Numbered from the stretch's first letter, positions 19,237 to 28,516 are shown. The stretch is DNA of 64,000 nt from Pseudomonadota bacterium (GCA_963204835.1 CAUJHJ010000050.1:27639-91638); one strand, 5' to 3'. The notes: generated from the sequence alone by a model not told the origin. A program made the numbers and translations.

Positions 19237-20394
19237 TCACGCCGCCCGCCGCAACGCCCGCTCGAGATCCGCCTTCAGGTCCTCGAACGCCTCGATCCCG
19301 ATGGACAGCCGCAACAGGCCGTCCACGAGGCCCGCCGCGGCGCGCGCGGCCGGTTCCATCGCCGCGTGGGTCATCGTCGCCGGGTGCGCGACCAGGCTCT
19401 CGACACCGCCCAGCGATTCCGCGAGCGAGAACAGTTCGAGGCCGTCGACGAAGCGGCGCACGGCGGCCTCGCCACCGGCCAGTTCGATCGAGACCATCGC
19501 CCCGAAGCCGCGCTGCTGGCGCTTCGCGACCACATGGCCGGGATGCGTGGCGAGCCCCGGGTAGTACACCCGCGCAACGCCCGGCTCACGCACCAGCCAC
19601 TCTGCGAGGCCCTGCGCATTGCGCTCATGGACCGCGAGCCGCGCGTGCAGCGTGCGCAGGCCGCGCAGGGTGAGGAAGCTGTCGAATGGCGAGCCCGTGA
19701 GCCCGAGGCAGTTCGCCCACCATGTCAGTTCCTGCGCATGCGCCGCCGTCCTTGCGACCACAGCGCCACCAACGACGTCGCTATGGCCGTTCAGGTACTT
19801 CGTGGTCGAGTGCACCACGAGGTCGGCACCCAGTGCGAGCGGCTGCTGCCACGCGGGCGACAGGAAGGTGTTGTCGACCGCGACCAGCGCGCCGGCCTTG
19901 CGGCCGCGCGCCGCGAGATCGGCGATGTCGGAGATGCGCAGCAGCGGGTTGCTCGGCGTTTCGATCCAGAGGAGCGCGCAGGGCGATGACAGCGCCGCCT
20001 CGACGGCCGCGGCATCGCCGAAATCGACGAAGTCGACTTTCAGTTCGCCGCGGCGCTGCCATGCCGAAAAAAGGCGAAAGGTGCCGCCATAGCAGTCGTG
20101 TGCGGCCACGATGCGACTGCCCGCCGGCAACAGGTGCCCCACCACGGTGATCGCCGCCATGCCGGTCGCCGTGACCACGGCGCCCGCGCCGCCTTCCATG
20201 TCGGCCAGCGCGTCGGCAAGCAGGTCGCGCGTCGGGTTTCCCGAGCGCGTGTAGTCGTACTTGCGCTTCTCGCCGAAGCCACGGAACGCGAAGGTCGACG
20301 TGAGATGGATCGGCGGCACCACCGCGCCCGTGGATTCATCGGTCTCGAGTCCCGCGCGCACGGCACGGGTGGTGTCATCGAATCGGCTGGTCAA
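19237..20394 (-). CDS. metB: Cystathionine gamma-synthase family, trans-sulfuration enzyme
   Basis: A 385-residue PLP enzyme of the Cys/Met metabolism family. The PLP lysine is K199 in 'VVHSTTKYLNGHSDVVGG', with 'YDYTRSGNPTRDLL' and 'ETPSNPLLRISDI' as further signatures. Next to a homoserine O-acyltransferase it most likely makes cystathionine from O-succinylhomoserine and cysteine. O-succinylhomoserine sulfhydrylase or gamma-lyase activity cannot be excluded from sequence. The open frame extends upstream through metX; the start is set at TTG 20394, which overlaps the metX stop as TTGA. It is controlled with metX by the riboswitch at 21535-21644. Confidence 0.88.
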   Translation of the reverse strand: MTSRFDDTTRAVRAGLETDESTGAVVPPIHLTSTFAFRGFGEKRKYDYTRSGNPTRDLLADALADMEGGAGAVVTATGMAAITVVGHLLPAGSRIVAAHDCYGGTFRLFSAWQRRGELKVDFVDFGDAAAVEAALSSPCALLWIETPSNPLLRISDIADLAARGRKAGALVAVDNTFLSPAWQQPLALGADLVVHSTTKYLNGHSDVVGGAVVARTAAHAQELTWWANCLGLTGSPFDSFLTLRGLRTLHARLAVHERNAQGLAEWLVREPGVARVYYPGLATHPGHVVAKRQQRGFGAMVSIELAGGEAAVRRFVDGLELFSLAESLGGVESLVAHPATMTHAAMEPAARAAAGLVDGLLRLSIGIEAFEDLKADLERALRRAA

Positions 20395-21425
20395 GCAAGG
20401 CTCCCGGTACAGTTGGCAAGGGCGGGTTTGAGCTGGGCCGCTTCCTTGAGGAAGGCGTCGTGCCCGTAAACCGACGAGATTTCGTGCAGCCGCGCGTCGG
20501 CGAGCCGCGCGACGAGGCGGCGCAGGTCCGTGACCGGCACGAGCTGGTCCTCGTGCACCGCCACGACAGTTGTCGGCACGAAGATACGGCTTGCGTCGAC
20601 GCGATGCAGATCGATCGACTCCGACAGACAGAGGAATGCTTCCGGCTGGTGGCGCGCGGCGTAGTCCGCGCCCCGCGCAAAGAGGTACTCCTCGACCGGA
20701 AACCTCACGGGTTCCGCGCCGGGGCGCGGGGCGCCGGAGAAGCGCGCGGCGAATTCCTCGGGACTGCGATAGGTCGCCATGGCGAGGGCACGCGCGATCT
20801 CGAGGCCCTCCTGGCCGCGCCCACACTCGGCGCCGAAGCGGATCACGCGCCGTTGCACGCTGCGCCAGGCCGTCGCCATCGGATGGGTGCAGTCAGCCGC
20901 GCTGATCACGACGATTTCCGCGACGCGTTCAGGGAACAGCTCAGCGAACGCAAGCGCCACCATGCCACCGTAGGACGCGCCGACGATCGCCTGCAGCGAT
21001 TTCAGGCCGAGGTGGTTGATCAGGCGCAGCAGCAGCTCGGCCTGGTCGTAGGTCGAGATGGATGGAAACGATTCGCCCCGCCCCGGGCCGGTGGTATCAC
21101 CGCTGCCACCGAGGTAGTCAAAGGAGAGGATGCGCACGAGAGAAGCATCGAGGGCGCGGCCCGGACCGACGATTTCGCCCCACCACCCTTCGCCCGGCTT
21201 GTCGCCGTAGACACGCCTATGGGCCGAGATGCCACCGAGGGTCGCCACCACCGGCGCGTTGGCGGGTCCCGCGAGGCGCCAGGCCACGTGGACGCCGGCA
21301 AGACGGCCGCCGTGATGCAGCGACATCTCCCCAGGCACTTCAAGCAAGCCTTCGCGCACGATGGCACGCGGCCGCTCGCCGGCGCTGGCCGGGGTTGTCG
21401 GGTCGGATGTTTGTGGATGCTCCAT
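20391..21425 (-). CDS. metX: Homoserine O-succinyltransferase, MetX type
   Basis: A 344-residue alpha/beta-hydrolase fold acyltransferase for the first committed step of methionine synthesis. The nucleophile is S151 in 'VGASYGGMVAL', with D293 ('AVHEDQLVPV') and H322 ('SVYGHDAFLKE') completing the triad. It resembles the Xanthomonas-type enzyme that uses succinyl-CoA; the acyl specificity is inferred. An upstream ATG at 21539 is rejected because it would lie inside the P1 stem of the SAM riboswitch. The ATG at 21425 follows AGAAGG at 8 nt, and this Shine-Dalgarno region is part of a sequestering hairpin. Confidence 0.92.
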   Translation of the reverse strand: MEHPQTSDPTTPASAGERPRAIVREGLLEVPGEMSLHHGGRLAGVHVAWRLAGPANAPVVATLGGISAHRRVYGDKPGEGWWGEIVGPGRALDASLVRILSFDYLGGSGDTTGPGRGESFPSISTYDQAELLLRLINHLGLKSLQAIVGASYGGMVALAFAELFPERVAEIVVISAADCTHPMATAWRSVQRRVIRFGAECGRGQEGLEIARALAMATYRSPEEFAARFSGAPRPGAEPVRFPVEEYLFARGADYAARHQPEAFLCLSESIDLHRVDASRIFVPTTVVAVHEDQLVPVTDLRRLVARLADARLHEISSVYGHDAFLKEAAQLKPALANCTGSLA

Positions 21426-21428
21426 GTC

Positions 21429-21456
21429 GAGTGCCTTCTGTCGGTCATCGGCACTC
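21429..21456 (-). promoter_or_regulatory. Hairpin masking the metX ribosome-binding site
   Basis: On the minus strand GAGTGCC pairs perfectly with GGCACTC across a 14-nt loop, and the 3' arm overlaps the Shine-Dalgarno AGAAGG, 3 nt before the metX ATG. Together with the aptamer about 80 nt upstream it looks like a translational expression platform. No intrinsic terminator with a T-run is seen in between. Confidence 0.6.
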
Positions 21457-21534
21457 CTGCGGCGGGCACCCGCGTTCGGCGGGAGCGTCTGGCATCCATC
21501 CGCGGGCCTCTTGGCCCACCGGCTCTGCCGACCG

Positions 21535-21644
21535 CTCATCTCACGGCGCTAGCTGCTGCCGCAGGAGTTGGCACCGGGCGAACGGGTTGGGTTCGCTGGT
21601 TGCCCCGGCTTCCAAGGGCCTGTCCCTCAGCCGGTCTCGATGAG
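21535..21644 (-). promoter_or_regulatory. SAM-I (S-box) riboswitch aptamer of metX-metB
   Basis: Read on the minus strand, P1 is CTCATC (21644-21639) with GATGAG (21540-21535). Inside are the S-box signatures GAGGGACAGGCCC, GGGGCAACC and GGTGCCAACTCCTGC, and a P3 hairpin CGAAC/GTTCG. The order and spacing match the SAM-I family. Binding of S-adenosylmethionine should lower expression of metX-metB. The aptamer ends about 110 nt before the metX start. Confidence 0.9.
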
Positions 21645-21737
21645 TGGCGCGCAGTCTAGGGCGCCCTCCGCCCGGCGGTCAAGGACCGCTTGCCGAGGCG
21701 CGGCATCCACCTGTACAGGCGCCCGGCGGCATGTTAG

Positions 21738-21757
21738 TGTATTAACGAATTAATACA
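21738..21757. promoter_or_regulatory. Palindromic operator in front of the his operon
   Basis: A perfect inverted repeat TGTATTAA-CGAA-TTAATACA ends 15 bp before the start of the TrpR-family regulator that heads the his operon. It is a strikingly AT-rich island in GC-rich DNA. Such a site is expected for autoregulation by the HisR/YerC-type TrpR-family repressor; that assignment is inference. Confidence 0.7.
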
Positions 21758-21771
21758 TTGGAATGCCGCCC

Positions 21772-22077
21772 ATGAAGCAGCACCTGAATGTCTCCGCCCG
21801 CCAGGAGGCGCAGCACGAGCGCAATCTCTTCGCCGCCATCGGCACGCTGCGCACGGTCGACGAACTGCGCGCCTTCTTCCGCGACCTGTGCACGCCGGCG
21901 GAAATCGAGGCCATGGCTGATCGCTGGGCGGTGGTCGAAAGCCTCGCGCGTGGCCTGCCCTACCGGGAAATCTACCGCGTGACCGGCGTCAGCATCACGA
22001 CCATCGGGCGCGTCGCGCGCTATCTCGCGGAGGGCAATGGCGGTTACACCACCGCCGTGCAGCGCCTGAATGGATAG
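21772..22077 (+). CDS. TrpR/YerC-family transcriptional regulator of the his operon
   Basis: A 101-residue helical protein of the TrpR-like YerC/YecD family. The helix-turn-helix is visible in 'LARGLPYREIYRVTGVSITTIGRVARYL', and 'LCTPAEIEAMADRWAVVE' is the typical preceding block. Its position as first gene before hisG and the dyad at 21738-21757 suggest that it represses his transcription, probably in response to histidine. The frame opens with an ATG at 21763, but GGAA at 21760-21763 is well spaced for the ATG at 21772. It overlaps hisG by 8 bp. Confidence 0.85.
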   Translation: MKQHLNVSARQEAQHERNLFAAIGTLRTVDELRAFFRDLCTPAEIEAMADRWAVVESLARGLPYREIYRVTGVSITTIGRVARYLAEGNGGYTTAVQRLNG

Positions 22078-22969
22078 GGACAGCCGGCTCAAGCTCGCCG
22101 TCCAGAAGTCCGGCCGCCTGACCGACCCGTCGCTCGACCTGCTCGCGCGCTGCGGCCTCAAGCTCGCGCGCGGCAAGGACCAGCTCGTGGGATACGGCGA
22201 GAACCTGCCGCTCGACGTGCTGTTCGTGCGCGACGACGACATCCCGGATCTCGTGCAGGAGGATGTCTGCGACCTCGGGCTCGTCGGGCTGAATGTCATC
22301 GAGGAGAAGCGCCTCGCGCTCGCCGCGCGCGGCATCGAGGCATCGTTCGAGACCCTGCGCCTGCTTGACTTCGGCCGCTGCCGGCTCTCGATCGCGATCC
22401 CGGAGGGCCAGTCGTGGTCCGGCGTGAGCGCGCTTGCGGGCCGTCGCATCGCGACGACCTACCCCCACCTGCTCGGGCAATTCCTCGCACGCCACGGGGT
22501 CCGCGCCGACATCGTCACCCTGTCGGGTGCGGTCGAGATCGCGCCCCGCCTCGGCCGCGCCGACGCGATCTGCGACCTCGTTTCGACCGGCTCCACCCTC
22601 GCCGCCAACCACCTGGAAGAAGTGCAGACGGTGCTCGAGAGCCATGCCGTGCTGATCCGCACCCCGGTGGCGCTCGGCGCCGTCAAGTCCGACTGGGTCG
22701 AGCGGCTCCTGATGCGCATCGAGGGCGTGCAGCAGGTGCGCGAGAGCAAGTACATCATGCTGCACGCGCCGCGGGCCGCGCTGCCCGAGATCCGTCGCCT
22801 GCTGCCCGGCAGCGAGTCGCCGACGATCATTCCGCTCGAGGGCCACCCCGACAAGGTGGCGATCCACGCCGTGTGCCGCGAGAACGTTTTCTGGGAAACG
22901 CTCGAGGGCCTGAAGCGCGCGGGCGCGAGCGCCCTGCTCGTCCTGCCGGTGGAGAAGATGCTCGCATGA
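22070..22969 (+). CDS. hisG: ATP phosphoribosyltransferase (long form)
   Basis: A 299-residue enzyme joining ATP and PRPP, the first step of histidine synthesis. The length and the C-terminal block 'SPTIIPLEGHPDKVAIHAVCRENVFWETLEGLKRAGASALLVLPVEKML' show that it is the hexameric long form with its own histidine-binding regulatory domain, so no hisZ is needed. 'DLVSTGSTLAANHL' is the PRPP-binding motif. It starts inside the 3' end of the regulator gene and its TGA overlaps the hisD ATG. Confidence 0.96.
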   Translation: MDRDSRLKLAVQKSGRLTDPSLDLLARCGLKLARGKDQLVGYGENLPLDVLFVRDDDIPDLVQEDVCDLGLVGLNVIEEKRLALAARGIEASFETLRLLDFGRCRLSIAIPEGQSWSGVSALAGRRIATTYPHLLGQFLARHGVRADIVTLSGAVEIAPRLGRADAICDLVSTGSTLAANHLEEVQTVLESHAVLIRTPVALGAVKSDWVERLLMRIEGVQQVRESKYIMLHAPRAALPEIRRLLPGSESPTIIPLEGHPDKVAIHAVCRENVFWETLEGLKRAGASALLVLPVEKMLA

Positions 22970-24297
22970 GCGCCATCGCCATCCATGACTGGGCGGCTTG
23001 CGACGCGGCGACGCGTCGACGGCTGCTCGCGCGGCCGCAGGCGGGCGTCGGCGAGGAGGTGCTCGCCGGCGCGCGCGCGATCGTCGACGCCGTGCGCGCC
23101 GAGGGTGACGCGGCCATCCGGCGCTACACCGCCCGTTTCGATGCCGTCCCCCTGGACCGGCTCGACTCCCTGCGGGTGACTCCCGCCGGGTTCTGCGCGG
23201 CGCGTGCCTCGCTCGCGCCGCAGGAACTCGCGGCCATCGAGCGCGCCATCGCCAATGTCGAGGCATTCCATGCGGCGCAGCGTCCCGCGCCGCTGTCGAT
23301 CGAGACGATGCCCGGCGTGCGCTGCGAACAGCAGCTTCGCCCCATTCCCGCCGTGGGCCTGTATGTGCCGGCAGGCTCGGCGCCGCTGCCCTCCACCGTG
23401 CTCATGCTCGCGGTGCCCGCGCGGCTCGCGGGTTGCCCGCAGCGGGTGCTCTGCACGCCACCCGGTCGCGACGGCCGCGCAAACGCGGCCGTGCTGGCCA
23501 CCGCCGCGCTGTGCGGCATCGACACCGTGTTCACGATCGGCGGCGCGCAGGCGATCGCGGCGCTCGCCTACGGCACGGAGTCGGTGCCGAAGGTCGACAA
23601 GATCTTCGGCCCGGGCAATGCCTGGGTGACGGCAGCCAAGCAGATCGTCGGCGCCGACCCGATGGGCGCCGCGCTCGACCTGCCCGCGGGCCCTTCCGAG
23701 GTGATGGTCATCGCGGATGATTCCGCGTACGCGGATTTCGTCGCCGCGGATCTCCTCGCGCAGGCCGAGCACGACCCGCTTGCGCAAGCGATCCTCGTCA
23801 CCGACTCGCACCGCCTCGCGAGCGACACCGTGGCGGAGATCCGCCGGCAGTTGCCGCGGCTCGCAAGGCAGCAGGTGCTGTCGGCGTCGGTCGCGGCGTT
23901 GCGCGTCATCCTGGTCGACGGACTCGACACGGCGATCGAAGTCGCCAATCGCTACGCTCCGGAACACCTCCTGTTGCAGGCGCGCGAGCCGCGCCGCCTT
24001 CTCGGTGCGATCGTGAACGCGGGCTCCATCTTCGTTGGCCCCTGGTCACCCGAGCCGATGGGCGACTATTGCTCGGGTGCGAACCATGTGTTGCCGACCT
24101 ATGGCCACGCGCGTGCCTGCAGCGGTCTCTCCCTGCTCGATTTCATGAAGCGCATCACCGTGCAGGAGCTGACCGCCGCGGGCCTCGCCGCACTCGGCCC
24201 GGCCGCCGTGACCCTCGCTCACATGGAGGGGCTCGACGCGCATGCCGCGGCGGTGGGCCTGCGCCTGGCGGCGCTCGGGCACGGACGCGCGGCATGA
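22966..24297 (+). CDS. hisD: Histidinol dehydrogenase
   Basis: A 443-residue zinc enzyme that oxidises histidinol to histidine in two NAD-dependent steps. Signatures: '[22 protein letters not shown]', '[38 protein letters not shown]', '[14 protein letters not shown]', 'QAEHDP' and '[14 protein letters not shown]'. The open frame extends far upstream through hisG; the start is ATG 22966, overlapping the hisG stop. Its own stop overlaps the hisC ATG. Confidence 0.96.
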   Translation: MSAIAIHDWAACDAATRRRLLARPQAGVGEEVLAGARAIVDAVRAEGDAAIRRYTARFDAVPLDRLDSLRVTPAGFCAARASLAPQELAAIERAIANVEAFHAAQRPAPLSIETMPGVRCEQQLRPIPAVGLYVPAGSAPLPSTVLMLAVPARLAGCPQRVLCTPPGRDGRANAAVLATAALCGIDTVFTIGGAQAIAALAYGTESVPKVDKIFGPGNAWVTAAKQIVGADPMGAALDLPAGPSEVMVIADDSAYADFVAADLLAQAEHDPLAQAILVTDSHRLASDTVAEIRRQLPRLARQQVLSASVAALRVILVDGLDTAIEVANRYAPEHLLLQAREPRRLLGAIVNAGSIFVGPWSPEPMGDYCSGANHVLPTYGHARACSGLSLLDFMKRITVQELTAAGLAALGPAAVTLAHMEGLDAHAAAVGLRLAALGHGRAA

Positions 24298-25355
24298 GCG
24301 ACCCCGTGGCCCTCGCGCGTGCCGACATCCGCGGGCTCGCCGCCTACGAGCACGCCACATGGGAGCACGGCTACGAACGCCTGCACGCGAACGAACTGCC
24401 GTGGCGGGTCGCGACGGACGATTCCGCCGCCGGCCTCAACCGCTATCCCGAGCCGCACCCCGCCACGCTTGCCGCGGAACTCGCCGACTTGTATGGCGTC
24501 GCGCCCGGCTGGGTCCTGCCTTGCCGCGGGAGCGATGAAGCGATCGACCTGCTGGTGCGCGGCTTCTGCCGGGCCGGTCGGGACTCCGTCATTGTCTGCC
24601 CGCCCACCTTCGGCATGTACGCGGTCGCGGCCCGCATCCAGGGCGCGGACGTCATCCCGATCCCGTTGCTGGCGGAGGCGGGCTTCGCGCTCGACGCCGT
24701 TGCCATCGGGGCCCGCTGCGCAACCGGCGACGTGAAGCTCGTCTTCCTCTGCTCACCGAACAACCCCACCGGCAACTTGCTGGGCGAGGGAGACATCCAG
24801 AGTGTGGTGGAAGCCGCTGCGGGCCGCGCGCTCGTCGTCATAGACGAGGCCTATCTCGAGTTCGCGGACGCGGCGAGCCAGTCCCGCTCGATCGCCCGCC
24901 AGCCGCACGTCGTCGTGCTGCGCACGCTATCGAAGGCCTACGGCCTCGCGGGCGCGCGCATCGGCACGCTGGTCGCCGATCCGCGCATCGTGGACCTGCT
25001 GCGCAAGGTCCTGCCGCCGTATGCGATTGCGCAGCCCTGCATCGAGGGAGCGTTGCGGGCGCTCGCCGCCCCGCAGCGACGCGTCGCGCGCGAGCGCATC
25101 GCCGCGCTCAAGCGCGAGCGCGAACGGCTGGCTGCGGCGCTCGCGGCCCTGCCCTGCGTCTCCCGGGTGTGGCCGAGCACGACGAACTTCCTGCTCACCG
25201 CGTTCACCGATCCCGCCGAAGCGCTCGAGCGCCTGCGCCGCAATCGCCTGCTGGTGCGCGACTTCAGCGGCCGCCCGGGCCTCGAGCGGGCGCTGCGCAT
25301 CACCGTGGGCAGCCCGCCGCAGAACGATCGCCTGATCCGGAGCCTCGCATGCTGA
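24294..25355 (+). CDS. hisC: Histidinol-phosphate aminotransferase
   Basis: A 353-residue fold-type I PLP aminotransferase. 'LNRYPEPHP', 'CRGSDEAIDLLVRGFC', 'CSPNNPTGNLL', 'VVIDEAYLEF' and the PLP lysine in 'LSKAYGLAGARIG' identify it. It converts imidazole-acetol phosphate to histidinol phosphate with glutamate. Start ATG 24294 overlaps the hisD stop (ATGA), and the last codons overlap hisB by 7 bp. Confidence 0.95.
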   Translation: MSDPVALARADIRGLAAYEHATWEHGYERLHANELPWRVATDDSAAGLNRYPEPHPATLAAELADLYGVAPGWVLPCRGSDEAIDLLVRGFCRAGRDSVIVCPPTFGMYAVAARIQGADVIPIPLLAEAGFALDAVAIGARCATGDVKLVFLCSPNNPTGNLLGEGDIQSVVEAAAGRALVVIDEAYLEFADAASQSRSIARQPHVVVLRTLSKAYGLAGARIGTLVADPRIVDLLRKVLPPYAIAQPCIEGALRALAAPQRRVARERIAALKRERERLAAALAALPCVSRVWPSTTNFLLTAFTDPAEALERLRRNRLLVRDFSGRPGLERALRITVGSPPQNDRLIRSLAC

Positions 25356-26422
25356 CACGCGCCGCCGTGCTGTTCGTCGACCGCGATGGCACGCTCATCG
25401 AGGAGCCTGCCGACGAGCAGGTGGATACGCTCGAGAAGGTACGCTTCATGCCCGGTGTCTTCGCCGCGCTCGCCGCGCTGCGCGACCGCGGCTTTCGATT
25501 TGCCATGGTCACGAACCAGGACGGCCTCGGCGGCGCGGGCTTCCCGCGCGACGCTTTCGAACGCCCGCAGCGCTTCGTGCTCGACGCTTTCGCGAGCCAG
25601 GGCATCGAGTTCGCCGCCGTGTTCGTCTGCCCGCATGTGCGCGCCGATGCCTGCGCCTGCCGCAAGCCGTTGACCGGCCTCGTCGACGGCTGGGTCCGCG
25701 AACACCAGATCGAGCTGGCCGCGAGCGCCATGGTCGGCGATCGCGACACCGACCTGCAGTTCGGCGCGAACCTCGGCGTGCGCGCGCTGCGCGTGCGCAA
25801 GGACGGCGCAGCCGACGAAACCTGGCCCGCGATCGTGCAGGCCCTGACGGCTCGCCGCGCGACCATCGAGCGCATCACGCGCGAAACCGGCATTCGCGCC
25901 AGCGTCGACCTTGATGCGACCGAACCCGCGCGGGCCGCGACCGGCATCGGCTTCTTCGACCACATGCTCGAGCAGCTCGCGAGGCACGGTGGCTTCGCGC
26001 TCGACCTGACGTGTCGCGGCGACCTGCAGGTCGACGAGCACCACACGGTCGAGGACTGCGCATTGGCGCTCGGCGAGGCGCTGCGCGCAGCGCTCGGCGA
26101 CAAGCGCGGCATCGCCCGCTACGGCTTCCTGCTGCCGATGGATGAGGCCCGCGCGCAGGTCGCCATCGACCTCTCGGGCCGCGCATGCGCCGTGTTCGAC
26201 GGCCACTTCGGCCGTGACCAGGTGGGCGGCCTGCCGTGCGAGCTCGTGCCGCACTTCTTCCGCTCGCTGGCCGATTCCCTCGGTGCGGCCATCCACGTGC
26301 GCGTGACGGGCGAGAACACGCACCACATGATCGAAGCCTGCTTCAAGGGCGTGGGACGCGCACTGCGCCAGGCCCTGCGCCGGGAGGGCCACGACCTGCC
26401 GACCACCAAGGGCCTGCTGTGA
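25349..26422 (+). CDS. hisB: Bifunctional histidinol-phosphatase / imidazoleglycerol-phosphate dehydratase
   Basis: A 357-residue two-domain protein. The N-terminal HAD phosphatase (about 1-165) has 'FVDRDGTLIEEP', 'VTNQDGLG' and the zinc-site cysteines in 'CPHVRADACACRKP'. The C-terminal dehydratase (about 170-357) has 'GIGFFDHMLEQLARHGG', 'DEHHTVEDCALALGEAL' and 'GENTHHMIEACFKGVGRAL'. It performs steps 6 and 8 of histidine synthesis. Fused HisB is the enterobacterial/Xanthomonas arrangement. ATG 25349 lies within the end of hisC. Confidence 0.96.
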   Translation: MLTRAAVLFVDRDGTLIEEPADEQVDTLEKVRFMPGVFAALAALRDRGFRFAMVTNQDGLGGAGFPRDAFERPQRFVLDAFASQGIEFAAVFVCPHVRADACACRKPLTGLVDGWVREHQIELAASAMVGDRDTDLQFGANLGVRALRVRKDGAADETWPAIVQALTARRATIERITRETGIRASVDLDATEPARAATGIGFFDHMLEQLARHGGFALDLTCRGDLQVDEHHTVEDCALALGEALRAALGDKRGIARYGFLLPMDEARAQVAIDLSGRACAVFDGHFGRDQVGGLPCELVPHFFRSLADSLGAAIHVRVTGENTHHMIEACFKGVGRALRQALRREGHDLPTTKGLL

Positions 26423-27036
26423 CGACGGGCGACATCGACGTGGTCATCGTCGACAGCGGCGGCGCGAACCTTGCTTCCCTGCAGTTTGCGCTCGAGCGGC
26501 TCGGCGCGCGCAGTGCCGTCAGCAGCGACGCCGACACCGTCCGCCGCGCGCCGCGCGTGCTGTTGCCCGGCGTAGGCTCGGCGCAGGATGCCATGTCGCG
26601 ACTGCGCGCGACGGGGCTCGATCGCGTCTTGCCGCAGCTGCGCCAACCCGTGCTCGGCATCTGCCTCGGCATGCAGCTTCTCTATGAGCGCTCCGGTGAA
26701 GGCGATACGCCCTGCCTCGGGATCGTGCCGGCCAGCGTGCAGCGCCTCGTGCCCGCGCGCGGCCTGCCGGTCCCGCACATGGGATGGAACAAGGTCCATC
26801 CGCGCTGCGCTGACCCGCTGCTCGAGGGGCTCGTCGATGGCGAGTACCTCTATTTCGTGCACGGCTATGCCGCGCCCGTCACGGCGGACGCCGTCGCCGT
26901 GACCGAGCATGGCGCCGCGTTCACGGCCGTCGTGCGACGGCGGAATTTCTCGGGCACCCAGTTCCATCCCGAGCGCTCCGGCAGTGCCGGCGCGCGCATC
27001 CTCGACAACTTCCTGCGGCAGGCCACATGCTCCTGA
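26419..27036 (+). CDS. hisH: Imidazole glycerol phosphate synthase, glutaminase subunit
   Basis: A 205-residue class I glutamine amidotransferase that feeds ammonia to HisF. The catalytic cysteine is in 'LGICLGMQLLYERSGEG', and the His-Glu pair in 'SGTQFHPERSGSAG'; 'LLPGVGSAQDAM' forms the oxyanion region. It starts with GTG at 26419, overlapping the hisB stop as GTGA. It overlaps hisA by 10 bp. Confidence 0.95.
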   Translation: MTTGDIDVVIVDSGGANLASLQFALERLGARSAVSSDADTVRRAPRVLLPGVGSAQDAMSRLRATGLDRVLPQLRQPVLGICLGMQLLYERSGEGDTPCLGIVPASVQRLVPARGLPVPHMGWNKVHPRCADPLLEGLVDGEYLYFVHGYAAPVTADAVAVTEHGAAFTAVVRRRNFSGTQFHPERSGSAGARILDNFLRQATCS

Positions 27037-27767
27037 TTCCCTCGATCGACCTGCGCGGCGGGCACTGCGTACGGCTCTACCAGGGCGATTTTTCCGCCGA
27101 GACGCGCTATGACACGAGCGCCGTGGAACTCGCCGATCGCTATGCATCGCTCGGCGCACAGTGGTTGCACGTAGTCGATCTCGACGGCGCGCGTGACGGC
27201 GTGCTGGCCCACCGCGGCATCGTGCTGCCGCTCGCGGCCCGGGGACTGCCCAGGCTGCAGGTCGGCGGCGGCGTGCGATCGCTGGCGATCGTCGAAGACC
27301 TGCTGCAGAACGGCGTCGCGCGCGTCGTGGTCGGCAGCGCGGCAATCGACCGGCCGCATGACGTGCGCGACTGGATCCGCCGCTTCGGGCCCGGGCACAT
27401 CTGCCTCGCATTCGACGTGCGCGCAGCCGATACCGCCACCCCGCGCGTGCAGACCCACGGCTGGCGCAAAGGATCCGCAGTGAGCCTCTGGGACGCAGTT
27501 TCCGACTTCGCGAACCTCGGCCTCGCGCACGTCCTGTGCACGGATGTGGCACGCGACGGTGCCCACCAGGGGCCAAACCTCGCGCTTTATGCCGAAGCGC
27601 GCCGGCGCTTCCCGGACATCGGCTGGCAGGCCTCGGGCGGCGTGCGCGACGCCGCGGACCTCGCGGACCTCGCCTCGCTCGGAGTCGCCGCGGCCGTGAG
27701 CGGCCGGGCGCTGCTCGAGAACCGGCTGGCACCCGAGGAGCTGCTGCCATACTTTCGCGCCGCATAA
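27027..27767 (+). CDS. hisA: ProFAR isomerase
   Basis: A 246-residue (beta/alpha)8 barrel that isomerises ProFAR to PRFAR. '[22 protein letters not shown]', '[10 protein letters not shown]', 'LQVGGGVRS' and '[13 protein letters not shown]' are the usual phosphate-binding and catalytic blocks, with the catalytic aspartates in 'SIDLRGG' and the 'CTDVARDG' strand. It begins inside hisH and its end overlaps the presumed start of hisF. Confidence 0.95.
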   Translation: MLLIPSIDLRGGHCVRLYQGDFSAETRYDTSAVELADRYASLGAQWLHVVDLDGARDGVLAHRGIVLPLAARGLPRLQVGGGVRSLAIVEDLLQNGVARVVVGSAAIDRPHDVRDWIRRFGPGHICLAFDVRAADTATPRVQTHGWRKGSAVSLWDAVSDFANLGLAHVLCTDVARDGAHQGPNLALYAEARRRFPDIGWQASGGVRDAADLADLASLGVAAAVSGRALLENRLAPEELLPYFRAA

Positions 27768-28516
27768 TCCCCTGCCTCGATGTGCGCGACGGGCAGGTCG
27801 TCAAGGGAGTGCGCTTCCGCGGCCACGCGATCGTCGGCGGCATCCTGGAACTCGCCGCACGCTACCGCGACGAGGGAGCGGACGAGCTCGTTTTCTACGA
27901 CATCACAGCGAGCCCCGAGGGGCGCAGCGTGGACCGCGGCTGGGTGCGGCGCGTCGCCGCCGTGCTCGACATTCCCTTTTGCGTCGCAGGCGGCATCACG
28001 AGTGTCGCCGCGGCCGAGGCCGTGCTCGCGGCCGGCGCCGAGAAGATCTCCGTGAACTCGCCCGCGCTCGCCGACCCTGCGCTGATCGACCGGCTCGCCG
28101 CGCGTTTCGGGTCGCAATGCGTCGTCGTCGGCATCGACAGCGAGACCACGGAACGTGGATACCGCGTGCATGCCCTCACGGGCGACCCCGATCAGGCGCG
28201 CGACTCGGGTCGCGAGACGCTCGCCTGGGTGCGCGAGGCGCAGGATCGCGGCGCCGGCGAAATCGTGCTCAATTGCATGGCGAGCGACGGCGTGCGCCGC
28301 GGCTACGACCTCGCGCAACTCGCGGCCGTGCGCGCGGTGTGCCAGGTGCCGCTGGTCGCCTCGGGCGGCGCCGGCGCCATCCAGCACTTCGAAGCCGTGT
28401 TTCGCGAGGCGGGTGCCGATGCGGCGCTTGCGGCCAGTGTGTTCCATTCGGGAACGATCGGCATCGGTGAACTGAAGGCGGCGCTGGCGCGCGCCGGGGT
28501 GGAGGTGCGGCCGTGA
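27749..28516 (+). CDS. hisF: Imidazole glycerol phosphate synthase, cyclase subunit (AUA start)
   Basis: A 255-residue (beta/alpha)8 barrel; with HisH it makes imidazole glycerol phosphate and AICAR. '[20 protein letters not shown]', 'VFYDITAS', 'VAGGITS' and '[14 protein letters not shown]' are diagnostic. HisF proteins begin ML(A/S)(K/R)RIIPCLDV; here the matching codons are ATA CTT TCG CGC CGC, and no ATG, GTG or TTG occurs in frame nearby. A strong GAGGAG lies 8 nt upstream of the ATA at 27749. An AUA start is therefore proposed, overlapping hisA by 19 bp. A base error in the sequence (ATG read as ATA) is the alternative. Confidence 0.93.
   Translation: MLSRRIIPCLDVRDGQVVKGVRFRGHAIVGGILELAARYRDEGADELVFYDITASPEGRSVDRGWVRRVAAVLDIPFCVAGGITSVAAAEAVLAAGAEKISVNSPALADPALIDRLAARFGSQCVVVGIDSETTERGYRVHALTGDPDQARDSGRETLAWVREAQDRGAGEIVLNCMASDGVRRGYDLAQLAAVRAVCQVPLVASGGAGAIQHFEAVFREAGADAALAASVFHSGTIGIGELKAALARAGVEVRP

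Noticed and set aside
21426..21539. Upstream start of metX at 21539
   Set aside because: It would place the coding sequence inside the P1 stem of the SAM riboswitch; the ATG at 21425 has a Shine-Dalgarno sequence.
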